NCBI GenBank assembly: GCA_017442025.1
Contig: JAFSBD010000220.1
Location: forward strand, 1-7,089
DNA: 7,089 nt
Source: Clostridia bacterium
GTDB lineage: Bacteria; Bacillota; Clostridia; Oscillospirales; QAKW01
Reading direction: 5' to 3'
This document shows positions 1 to 5,497 of the stretch, in pieces (within the stretch, counting starts at the first letter, position 1; each line of letters begins with the position of its first letter). The notes under the pieces are model-generated. The model had not been told where the DNA came from. It searched no databases and saw only the letters and a list, made by a program, of their open reading frames with translations. The position numbers and the translations under genes were made by a program.

Positions 1-2
1 CC

Positions 3-149
3 GCCCAGGCCGCCAAGGAGACCACCCTTGGCGCCCTGACCCTCAAGCATGTGGAAGATTTTGAAAAGGAGATCGCCGCGGCAGGCATCGAGACTTCCGC
101 TGTTTCTCCCAAGCTGTTACCGAACTATACTCGTAAGTCCGGCAAGTGA
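3..149 (+). CDS. C-terminal end of an unidentified protein (5' partial)
   Basis: An open frame enters from the left edge and stops at TGA (147-149), giving 48 residues that begin AQAAKETTLG and end in SPKLLPNYTRKSGK. The codons are GC-rich at third positions (GCC, CTG, ACC, AAG), as in a well-expressed gene of this genome. A charged helix-like stretch (HVEDFEKEIAAAG) precedes a short basic tail. I do not recognise the family, and too little is present to assign a function. It reads in the same direction as the antiporter gene 296 bases downstream. AspT-type antiporters are often encoded next to an amino-acid-converting enzyme, so such an enzyme is possible, but nothing in these 48 residues shows it. 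The stop codon directly abuts the inverted-repeat element that begins at base 150. Confidence 0.7.
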   Translation, partial: AQAAKETTLGALTLKHVEDFEKEIAAAGIETSAVSPKLLPNYTRKSGK

Positions 150-174
150 TTTAGGGTAGAGCAAATAATCCGAA

Positions 175-207
175 CCCGCCTCAAAGCGGGAGCTTTCGGT
201 GCTTTTT
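175..207 (+). terminator. weak terminator candidate after the upstream gene
   Basis: CCCGC (175-179) pairs with GCGGG (186-190) across a 6-base loop. A competing small hairpin pairs AAAGC (183-187) with GCTTT (192-196). A run of five T follows at 203-207, but it is offset from both stems, so this is not a textbook intrinsic terminator. Its position just after the stop of the upstream gene makes the role plausible. Confidence 0.3.
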
Positions 208-250
208 ACCCAAATCGTTCTTGCAAGGCGCAAGCCTTCCTGCGCCCGAC

Positions 251-321
251 TTGAATAAAAATCCCTCAAAATCTCCTCGCTTTGAGGTCCAGGATTTCGA
301 AAAGAGCGGATTTTTGTTCAA
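251..321. repeat. inverted repeat (two-tier hairpin) inside the element
   Basis: TTGAATAAAAATCC (251-264) can pair with GGATTTTTGTTCAA (308-321) over 14 positions, with a single G-U wobble in RNA. Inside it, CCTCAAA (264-270) pairs with TTTGAGG (281-287). The right arm overlaps the left arm of the 295-401 inverted repeat, so the two structures exclude each other. Confidence 0.65.
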
Positions 322-401
322 TCAAGGCACAAAACGCAGCCCATACTGCCGTATTGGCGAGTATTTTAACAAAGAGTGAGCAAAAATCCGCCTTTTCGAA
401 A
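295..401. repeat. long inverted repeat inside the element
   Basis: The arm 295-319 (TTTCGAAAAGAGCGG...) matches the reverse complement of 378-401 over 24 bases, with one bulged A and one position that becomes a G-U pair in RNA. The spacer 320-377 contains a further small hairpin, GCCCATAC (339-346) against GTATTGGC (351-358), with one mismatch. Together with the outer 24-bp arms this gives a highly foldable unit. Confidence 0.65.
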
Positions 402-430
402 CGGAGCTCGGATTATTTGCTCTACCCTAA

Positions 431-435
431 AGGAG
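431..435 (+). promoter_or_regulatory. Shine-Dalgarno of the antiporter gene, overlapping the element end
   Basis: AGGAG (431-435), within AAAGGAG, lies 10 bases before the ATG at 446. The right arm of the inverted-repeat element ends at 431, so the A-rich start of the ribosome binding site belongs to the element and GGAG to the flank. Confidence 0.75.
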
Positions 436-445
436 CGTAAATTAA

Positions 446-1705
446 ATGAATTTATTCGGCGGAGTCATCCCCGTAACCGGGGTTTGGTTTTTGTTGTTCT
501 GCATTTTGGCAATTCTGATTGTGGGTTATGCGCTGGGGCGTATTACCATTAAGGGAATTTCCTTGGGGGATGCAGGCGTATTTATCACCGCTTTGGTTTT
601 CGGTGCGCTGTTTTTCACCCCGTTGACCCAGCAGCTCGCGGTAAAAGGAAACGGCGAAAGCGTAACCTTTGTTAAGGAAGCATTGAACGTTATTGAACGT
701 TTGGGCTTGATCTTTTTTGTTACCGCAGTTGGCTTCATTGCAGGCCCGAAATTCTTCGGTAATATGAAGAAGAACTTCAAATCCTATGTTCTGCTTGGCT
801 TGATTATTATTCTGTCCGGCGGTCTGGCCGCGGTCGGATGTATCTACATTGGGAAAGCGATCGGATTTGGCTCCAACATTCAGTCGTTGGAAGAGTTTAC
901 CGCTATGATCACCGGCCTGCTTTCCGGTGCATTGACCTCCACTCCCGCCTTTTCGGCGGCAAAAGAGGCTACCCAATTTGTGGATCAGGTTTCGGTCGGC
1001 TATGGGATCTCCTATATCTTCGGCGTTTTGGGCGTGGTTCTTTTTATCCAGATCGTTCCCAAACTGATGAAGGTGGATATGGCCGCGGAACGCGCCAAAT
1101 TGGCGGATGCTTCTGCCAAAGAAACGAAAAAAGAGAAGGGCAAGCTCTTTTCTTTGGATGAATACGGCTTTGCCCCCTTTGCATTGGCGGCATTGATCGG
1201 TATGTTGATCGGCGCGATCAAGATCCCCCTTACCGGTGCCGGTTTGAGCGGAACCTGCTTCTCACTGACTACCACCGGCGGTTGCTTGCTGGCCGCTTTG
1301 GTCTTTGGCCACTTTGGTCATATCGGCAAAATGAACCTGATGCCCGCTTCTTCTACTCTTAAGATGATGCGGGAATTGGGGCTGGTCTTCTTCCTGGCCG
1401 GTGCCGGGATCTCCGGCGGTGCAAAGTTTGTCGAATGCTTCGATCCGATGTATTTCGTCTACGGCGCGATCATGACCATCGTTCCGATGATTCTCGGCTT
1501 CTTCTTTGCCAAATATGTATTGAAACTGCCCTTGCTCAATAATTTGGGCTCCATTACCGGCGGTATGACCAGTACCCCTGCGTTGGGTACCTTGATCAAT
1601 ACTGCGGGCACCGAAGATGTTGCGGCGGCTTATGCGGCCACCTATCCCATTGCATTGATCTCGGTCGTTTTGGTCTGTCAGTTCTTAATTCTGATTTTTA
1701 AATAA
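446..1705 (+). CDS. AspT/YidE-type (aspartate:alanine exchanger family) membrane antiporter, short form
   Basis: A 419-residue polytopic inner-membrane protein with the internal duplication of the Asp-Al_Ex fold. The half-repeats carry GLLSGALTSTPA (157-168) and GSITGGMTSTPA (368-379), and GFIAGPKFF (96-104) is matched by AGISGGAKF (320-328). The family exchanges or exports small dicarboxylic or amino acids; Tetragenococcus AspT swaps aspartate for alanine. Family members are usually about 540-560 residues, with cytoplasmic RCK_C (TrkA_C) domains between the halves. Here only a charged lysine-rich linker (about 207-240) remains, so this is a short form lacking that region. The ATG at 446 has AAAGGAG 10 bases upstream, and the N terminus starts directly with a membrane segment. 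A strong terminator follows at once, so it is the last or only gene of its transcript. Family assignment is fairly sure; the substrate is unknown. Confidence 0.77.
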   Translation: MNLFGGVIPVTGVWFLLFCILAILIVGYALGRITIKGISLGDAGVFITALVFGALFFTPLTQQLAVKGNGESVTFVKEALNVIERLGLIFFVTAVGFIAGPKFFGNMKKNFKSYVLLGLIIILSGGLAAVGCIYIGKAIGFGSNIQSLEEFTAMITGLLSGALTSTPAFSAAKEATQFVDQVSVGYGISYIFGVLGVVLFIQIVPKLMKVDMAAERAKLADASAKETKKEKGKLFSLDEYGFAPFALAALIGMLIGAIKIPLTGAGLSGTCFSLTTTGGCLLAALVFGHFGHIGKMNLMPASSTLKMMRELGLVFFLAGAGISGGAKFVECFDPMYFVYGAIMTIVPMILGFFFAKYVLKLPLLNNLGSITGGMTSTPALGTLINTAGTEDVAAAYAATYPIALISVVLVCQFLILIFK

Positions 1706-1716
1706 ACAAAAAGTTT

Positions 1717-1750
1717 CACCCGCATCGTTCCGATGCGGGTGTTTTTCTTT
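1717..1750 (+). terminator. intrinsic terminator after the antiporter gene
   Basis: CACCCGCATCG (1717-1727) pairs perfectly with CGATGCGGGTG (1731-1741) around a TTC loop, an 11-bp stem followed by TTTTTCTTT. It begins 11 bases after the antiporter stop codon. An A-tract precedes the stem, but the flanking pairing is weaker than in the 3833-3886 terminator. Confidence 0.93.
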
Positions 1751-1776
1751 ACAAAGAAGTTAAAATATGCTATTCT
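1748..1776 (+). promoter_or_regulatory. sigma-70-type promoter with extended -10 for the AT-rich island
   Basis: TTTACA (1748-1753) is followed after 17 bases by TATTCT (1771-1776), with TGC directly before the -10 box (extended -10, TG at 1768-1769). It begins in the T-tract of the preceding terminator, so it can drive the next gene independently. A start near 1783 would give a leader of about 70 bases. Called by motif reading only. Confidence 0.6.
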
Positions 1777-1786
1777 AAAATAAAGT

Positions 1787-1832
1787 AAGAACGGTAACGG
1801 CCTCTTGCTCCGCGAAGACAGAGAACCGTCTT
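1787..1832 (+). other. possible leader hairpin with a REP-like motif copy
   Basis: In the predicted leader, AAGAACGGT (1787-1795) can pair with ACCGTCTT (1825-1832) with one bulged base, and TCTT (1803-1806) can pair with AAGA (1815-1818) inside it. The 13 bases ACAGAGAACCGTC (1818-1830) are identical to 3287-3299 in the REP-like cluster downstream of the gene. The leader may therefore be derived from the same repeat family. No known riboswitch is recognised. Confidence 0.4.
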
Positions 1833-1855
1833 ATTATCCTAATGGAGGTCAAATT

Positions 1856-3268
1856 ATGGCAAAGTTGCTTAAAGGAATTGGAACAAAAGTTGTTACTGAT
1901 TCACTTTTAAATTGTTCTTTGATTATATGTTTTTATATCACCTTTTGGATTTGCAATACTACAACGGAGCATATTCTTTCCTTTGATTCCTGGGCGGCGA
2001 TTGGTTTATCTCTTTTTAATTTGGTGTTTTTCTCGTTGTTTTTCTTTTTTTTGATCCGCATGTTTAATGGTGTCGGCTCTCCTTTTGATTCAAAATCTTC
2101 AGTTGATGATATTTTTTCATTCATCAAAAGATTTCACATAAAAGAAATATGCATATTGCTTTCAATCCAGATGTTTTTTGATGTTTTGCGATGGTTTCTT
2201 CTTGAATATGCAAAGGAATATGCTTTTTTTGCGCTGAATCCACTTTCTGCGGTCAAATGGATACTTTTTTATTTTGTCCTTCAAAAAAATAGCTCCGTTC
2301 ATCTTTTCCAACAGCGAAAAATGAATATCTTTGCAATTTTTCTATTTGTAATCGCGCTGATTATCGGTGTTGTTTTAAATCTATTGGATCTTTCTGAATA
2401 TAATTTTTGGGCAGAAAAATTAGCTTCCGGCAGTGCGGAAATGAAGCGATTGGTATTAAATTATAATTATCACCAAACAATCATCCATCTTTTTCTCGAA
2501 TGTGGATTCGGTTTAATATTGTATGTTTTCCATATGATTTTGAATAAATCTAAGAAGAGCATCGTTTCTTGGAAAAACGTTCTCTTTTTAGTTCCCCTAC
2601 GTGTGGGCATTATCGTGACGCTATGCTGTTTTATTTTGGCATTTAAATTTTTTGTTGTCCCTCGAAATTCGCTCAGCCATTCCGGGAACAGATATACATC
2701 CAACCTCTTTTTTACCGCCAAAAAACGATTTGATCTTGATTGGAGCACTCTATATCATACGAAAAGAATCGACTATACTTCAGCAGATGAGCCTGTTTGC
2801 GAAGATATCACCCTTCGGGTTTGTTATCAAAAAGATCTAAAATTGAAATGTTTGGCCGATATTTCTCATTATCAAGAAATACCGTTGGCTTCTCCATTAT
2901 ACGAAGAGAACCTTAATATTTTAGATAAAAATGTATGGATTCTTCAAAACTGTGTTATCTGTTACGAAGACGATGATCAACCCATCGCAATTCTTTTTAG
3001 GGATATCAATAATCAGCCAAAAAATGAAGTGTTGGTTGAAACATGCAAGGAAATGATAAAGGACGGTAATGTGGCTGTCTTTGATTATGCGGCGGAGTAT
3101 CTTCAGCGATATGATTCCAATTTTATTCGGCCATATATAAGTCGTTATGCCATGAGGGAATTTACGACTGAAGAAGAGAATTATATTGCGGAACTGTCTT
3201 ATCGTCCGGAATATCTTTCTTCTCTTGCCAAAGATCTTCAAAACACAGGGAACGATTCTGTGTCTTGA
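1856..3268 (+). CDS. hypothetical seven-helix membrane protein with C-terminal soluble domain
   Basis: The ATG at 1856 is preferred because GGAGG (1844-1848) sits 7 bases before it. An upstream in-frame TTG at 1805 would add 17 residues across the repeat-like leader and has no ribosome binding site. The 470-residue product has about seven hydrophobic segments (near 12-33, 47-69, 95-117, 124-143, 157-179, 208-229, 241-268), then a soluble region of about 200 residues. That region holds a cysteine-bearing part (C315, C323, C332, C366, C369) and an acidic end (TTEEENYIAEL). I recognise no family or catalytic motif. The gene is much more AT-rich than its neighbours (TTT, ATT and AAA codons dominate), suggesting acquired or fast-evolving DNA. 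It has its own likely promoter. The last codons (QNTGNDSVS) lie in a degenerate REP-like repeat, so the native C terminus may have been replaced. Confidence 0.75.
   Translation: MAKLLKGIGTKVVTDSLLNCSLIICFYITFWICNTTTEHILSFDSWAAIGLSLFNLVFFSLFFFFLIRMFNGVGSPFDSKSSVDDIFSFIKRFHIKEICILLSIQMFFDVLRWFLLEYAKEYAFFALNPLSAVKWILFYFVLQKNSSVHLFQQRKMNIFAIFLFVIALIIGVVLNLLDLSEYNFWAEKLASGSAEMKRLVLNYNYHQTIIHLFLECGFGLILYVFHMILNKSKKSIVSWKNVLFLVPLRVGIIVTLCCFILAFKFFVVPRNSLSHSGNRYTSNLFFTAKKRFDLDWSTLYHTKRIDYTSADEPVCEDITLRVCYQKDLKLKCLADISHYQEIPLASPLYEENLNILDKNVWILQNCVICYEDDDQPIAILFRDINNQPKNEVLVETCKEMIKDGNVAVFDYAAEYLQRYDSNFIRPYISRYAMREFTTEEENYIAELSYRPEYLSSLAKDLQNTGNDSVS
3243..3263 (-). repeat. degenerate inverted REP-like copy inside the coding 3' end
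   Basis: ACACAGGGAACGATTCTGTGT resembles the reverse complement of the downstream units (ACACTGGGGACGG...TGTGT) with three substitutions and a two-base gap. It therefore lies in the opposite orientation to the copies that start at about 3284. It spans the last codons of the seven-helix protein gene. Together with the downstream copy it makes an inverted pair with a short spacer, the arrangement typical of REP doublets. Confidence 0.5.
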
Positions 3269-3283
3269 AAAAACGAAACAATA

Positions 3284-3347
3284 AACACAGAGAACCGTCC
3301 CCAGTGTTCGCAGAGAACCGTCCCCAGTGTTCGGCCCCCAGTGTTCG
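3284..3347 (+). repeat. tandem REP-like repeat, about 2.5 copies of a 23-bp unit
   Basis: Two identical 23-base units abut exactly at 3288-3310 and 3311-3333 (core CAGAGAACCGTCCCCAGTG), followed by a partial third, CCCCAGTGTTCG (3336-3347). The first unit is preceded by AACA, so AACAC (3284-3288) can pair with GTGTT (3304-3308). Read on the minus strand the core is GGGGACGGTTCT, a motif I recall as abundant in clostridial and some other genomes and associated with REP/RAYT-type (Y1 transposase) elements. That recollection was not checked. No transposase gene is present here. Confidence 0.85.
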
Positions 3348-3407
3348 TTGAGAAGCATTGAAAACACAACGTTACGGGTAAAGGTTGAAGAATGAAGAGG
3401 TGATTCC

Positions 3408-3830
3408 ATGAACAAAAAATGTGTTTTTATTCTTTTGGCAATTGGTGCGGTGGTTTTGTGCTTGCTTGCTTTTGTTGCATTTTATGCCGTTCCGTTTGTG
3501 CGAGGAAACAATATCATTGTTCATGTAAATCAAAATGGCATCAATGCAGAGGTTGAAAGCGATTGGATTACCAATGAGGATTTAAAATTAATGCAAATTG
3601 TTGACAATGATTTAATTCGCGAAGATACATACACATCAATAAAGACCAAAACAAATATGTCTTGGATTTCTTGGAATAAGATTTCTATCATCTATGATAT
3701 TACGGCGAATGTAAAGAATTGGGATGATAATGCAAAAATCGTTCAATGTGATGGGAAACGAGAAATGATTTTTGTATTTTCGGATTTTAAATGGATCGTT
3801 GAAAAAGTTGCGGATAGTCCGGTCTCTTAA
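3408..3830 (+). CDS. hypothetical small membrane-anchored (extracytoplasmic) protein
   Basis: A 140-residue protein with one N-terminal hydrophobic segment (about 6-31) after MNKK, giving an N-in anchor or uncleaved signal. No lipobox fits the cysteines at 5 and 18, so a lipoprotein is unlikely. The remaining 110 residues are polar and would face outside. They end in a beta-rich stretch (REMIFVFSDFKWIVEKV), a pattern common at the C termini of secreted small-domain proteins. I recognise no family. The ATG at 3408 has AGAGG (3396-3400) 7 bases upstream. It follows the seven-helix protein gene in the same direction, after 139 bases carrying the REP-like repeats and no clear terminator, so co-transcription is plausible. 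It shares that gene's AT-rich codon use, unlike the flanking metabolic genes. A bidirectional terminator follows immediately. Confidence 0.72.
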   Translation: MNKKCVFILLAIGAVVLCLLAFVAFYAVPFVRGNNIIVHVNQNGINAEVESDWITNEDLKLMQIVDNDLIREDTYTSIKTKTNMSWISWNKISIIYDITANVKNWDDNAKIVQCDGKREMIFVFSDFKWIVEKVADSPVS

Positions 3831-3832
3831 AT

Positions 3833-3886
3833 AAACAAAAAACATGCCCCGGTGGCCGTTGGCCACCGGGGCATGTTTTTTTGTTT
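3833..3886. terminator. bidirectional intrinsic terminator between convergent genes
   Basis: ACATGCCCCGGTGGCC (3842-3857) pairs perfectly with GGCCACCGGGGCATGT (3861-3876) around a GTT loop, a 16-bp stem. The A-tract on the left and the T-tract on the right (AAACAAAAA / TTTTTTTGTTT) extend the pairing, so either transcript ends in a U-run. It sits between the plus-strand small protein gene (stop 3830) and the minus-strand kdgK (stop 3895-3897) and can end both transcripts. Confidence 0.95.
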
Positions 3887-3894
3887 ATGGGGGG

Positions 3895-4917
3895 TTATCT
3901 TTGAACGCGGCCGGAACCGTCGCCGCCGGCGAGCTTTTCGATCTCGGCAACGCCAACGCGGTTATAATCGCCTTCCACGCTATGCTTCAGCGCGGAAGCT
4001 GCAACCGCAAACTCGATGGCCTCCTGAGTGCTCTTGCCGTTCAGCAGGGCATAGATCAGGCCGCCGCCGAAGGAATCGCCGCCGCCGACGCGGTCGACGA
4101 TCCGCAGGTGGTAGCTCTTAGAGAAGCAATAGTTCTCACCGTCGTAGAGCATACCCGCCCAATCGTTATCGCTGGCGGAGATGGAGGTGCGCAGGGTGAT
4201 GGCGACCTTTTCAAAGCCAAACTTATCCATCAGCTGCTTGGCAACCGACTTATAGCCTTCATGGTTGAGCTTGCCGCCGTAGATATCGGTGTTCTCAGCT
4301 TCAATGCCGAAAACGTCCTTTGCATCCTCTTCGTTGGAGATGCAGACGTCTACATACCGGCAAAGGTCGGTCATGGCGGCGCGGGCTTCCTCGCGGGTCC
4401 AGAGCTTGCCGCGATAGTTAAGGTCGCAGGAGATCTTCACGCCCTTTTTCTTGGCGGCGATGCAAGCCTCGCGGCAGATCTCAACAACGTTTGCGCCCAA
4501 AGCGGGAGTAATACCGGTGAAATGGAACCAATCAGCCCCTTCAAAGATGGCGTCCCAATCAAAATCGGAAGCGCTTGCTTCCTGAATGGCGGAATGGGCG
4601 CGGTCATAGATGCAGACCGAGCCGCGCTGGGAAGCACCCTTCTCCAGGAAGTAGATGCCCACGCGATCGCCGCCGCGGACGATCTTGGAGGTATCCACGC
4701 CGAAATACCGCAGGGAGTTGATCGCGGCCTGACCGATGGCATGCTTGGGAAGCTTGGTTACATAAACGCTATCCATGCCGTAGTTGGCAAGGGATACCGC
4801 AACGTTTGCCTCGCCGCCGCCGAAGGTGGCCTGCATTTGATCATTCTGGAAAAAGCGATAGTAGCCGTTGGGGGCCAGGCGAAGCATGATCTCGCCGAAA
4901 GTTACAATTCTGCTCAT
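3895..4917 (-). CDS. kdgK: 2-keto-3-deoxygluconate kinase (PfkB family)
   Basis: Phosphorylates 2-keto-3-deoxygluconate (KDG) to KDPG with ATP in the cytoplasm. The 340-residue protein shows the ribokinase/PfkB fold. It has an N-terminal MSRIVTFGEIMLRL strand, the sugar-binding GGGEANVA (33-40), DLNYR (165-169), SNEEDA (194-199), and the C-terminal signature DRVGGGDSFGGG (275-286) with the expected catalytic base Asp281. Length matches KdgK (about 310-340). The start at 4917 has GGAGGG (4926-4931) 8 bases upstream, inside the end of eda, and only 4 bases separate the eda stop from this ATG, implying translational coupling. It is the last gene of the operon and is followed by the bidirectional terminator. 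The last ten residues (GGDGSGRVQR) are a glycine-rich basic tail without an obvious role. Other PfkB sugar kinases are possible by sequence alone, but eda and uxuA next door make KDG the clear substrate. Confidence 0.93.
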   Translation of the reverse strand: MSRIVTFGEIMLRLAPNGYYRFFQNDQMQATFGGGEANVAVSLANYGMDSVYVTKLPKHAIGQAAINSLRYFGVDTSKIVRGGDRVGIYFLEKGASQRGSVCIYDRAHSAIQEASASDFDWDAIFEGADWFHFTGITPALGANVVEICREACIAAKKKGVKISCDLNYRGKLWTREEARAAMTDLCRYVDVCISNEEDAKDVFGIEAENTDIYGGKLNHEGYKSVAKQLMDKFGFEKVAITLRTSISASDNDWAGMLYDGENYCFSKSYHLRIVDRVGGGDSFGGGLIYALLNGKSTQEAIEFAVAASALKHSVEGDYNRVGVAEIEKLAGGDGSGRVQR

Positions 4918-4921
4918 AGGA

Positions 4922-5473
4922 TTAACCCTCCATTTTTTCTAAAGATTCTTTGACAAAGAAACTGCCGCCGATGGCCGCAATTTTATCGAAAGCCAAAAAT
5001 TCATCAATATTGCTGCGGTCAACACCGCCGGTGGGAATAAACTTGATCTGGGGGAAGGGCGCGGCCAAGGCCTTCAGCGCCTTCAGCCCGCCATAGACGT
5101 TGGCGGGGAAGAACTTCACGGTGGTGATGCCCAGCTCCAGCGCCTGCATGATCTCGGTGGGAGTTACGCAGCCGGGATAATAGGGGATATCGCGCTCGTT
5201 GCAGACCTTTGCCACCGCAACCGAAAGGCCGGGGGAAACGATAAACTGCGCGCCGGCGGCCAGCGCGGCCTCGCATTGCTCGGCGTTGATAACGGTGCCT
5301 GCGCCGATGCTCATGTCGGGATAATTTTTGCAGGCATATTCAATCGCCTCAGCGGCGCAGGCGGTGCGGAAGGTGATCTCCGCGGTGTTGATGCCGTTAT
5401 TTTTGAGTGCTTTGAGGATCTTATCGGTTTCGGAAAGCTCCTTAATAACAACAACAGGGATGAATTTTTCCAT
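4922..5473 (-). CDS. eda: KDPG aldolase (2-keto-3-deoxy-6-phosphogluconate aldolase), short form
   Basis: Cleaves KDPG to pyruvate and glyceraldehyde-3-phosphate through a Schiff base; also the Entner-Doudoroff aldolase. The class I aldolase TIM-barrel motifs are in order: IPVVVI (5-10), AEITFRT (31-37) with the catalytic Glu32, GAGTV (57-61), SPGL (80-83), VKFFPAN (119-125) with the Schiff-base Lys120, PTGGV (147-151) and the phosphate-binding GGS (169-171). At 183 residues it is shorter than E. coli Eda (213). It lacks about 15 residues before the first barrel strand and a similar amount of the C-terminal helix, but all active-site motifs are present. The ATG at 5473 has AAAGGAG (5483-5489) 9 bases upstream, and uxuB ends 24 bases before it, so no longer N terminus is credible. 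It is third in the uronate operon. Confidence 0.94.
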   Translation of the reverse strand: MEKFIPVVVIKELSETDKILKALKNNGINTAEITFRTACAAEAIEYACKNYPDMSIGAGTVINAEQCEAALAAGAQFIVSPGLSVAVAKVCNERDIPYYPGCVTPTEIMQALELGITTVKFFPANVYGGLKALKALAAPFPQIKFIPTGGVDRSNIDEFLAFDKIAAIGGSFFVKESLEKMEG

Positions 5474-5497
5474 TTTTGCAATCTCCTTTAAAAGTAT

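Larger units (their letters stand above)
150..431. mobile_element. MITE-like element with perfect 24-bp terminal inverted repeats
   Basis: Bases 150-173 (beginning TTTAGGGTAGAGC) are the exact reverse complement of 408-431 (ending GCTCTACCCTAAA). They delimit a 282-bp unit with no credible ORF. The interior holds several smaller inverted repeats: 175-190, 251-321, 295-401 and 339-358. Small size, perfect ends and absence of coding capacity fit a non-autonomous mobile repeat. No clear target-site duplication is seen: the left flank ends AAGTGA and the right flank starts GGAGCG. Only one copy is in the window, so mobility is inferred. The alternative is a structured intergenic or leader RNA whose two ends pair. 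This unit fills nearly all of the gene-free stretch 150-445. Confidence 0.55.

Noticed and set aside
150..445. Small protein gene or known riboswitch in the gap before the antiporter
   Set aside because: No open frame with a ribosome binding site is seen, and no consensus of a riboswitch class I know is recognisable. The sequence is explained by inverted repeats.
452..976. Minus-strand open frame of 174 codons opposite the antiporter gene
   Set aside because: Its composition is that of a reverse-complemented membrane protein (Gln/Asn/Gly-rich), it has no ribosome binding site, and the plus-strand frame carries the family duplication.
1805..1855. TTG at 1805 as the start of the seven-helix protein
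   Set aside because: The 17 extra residues fall in repeat-like leader sequence without a ribosome binding site, whereas ATG 1856 has GGAGG at ideal spacing.
3288..3347. CRISPR array
   Set aside because: The 23-bp units are directly abutting, without unique spacers.
2921..3415. Minus-strand open frame crossing the REP-like repeats
   Set aside because: It spans the 3' end of a plus-strand gene and the tandem repeats, and has no start signal or domain. The plus-strand genes have good ribosome binding sites.
3250..3830. Similar C termini of the two island proteins (NDSVS and ADSPVS)
   Set aside because: The similarity is only a few residues, and the first lies in a REP-like repeat. It is most likely chance.
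3844..4953. Long plus-strand open frame of 369 codons opposite kdgK
   Set aside because: It is the antisense shadow of kdgK. It starts in the terminator stem, lacks a ribosome binding site and has low-complexity Ala/Gly-rich content, while the minus strand shows full kinase motifs.
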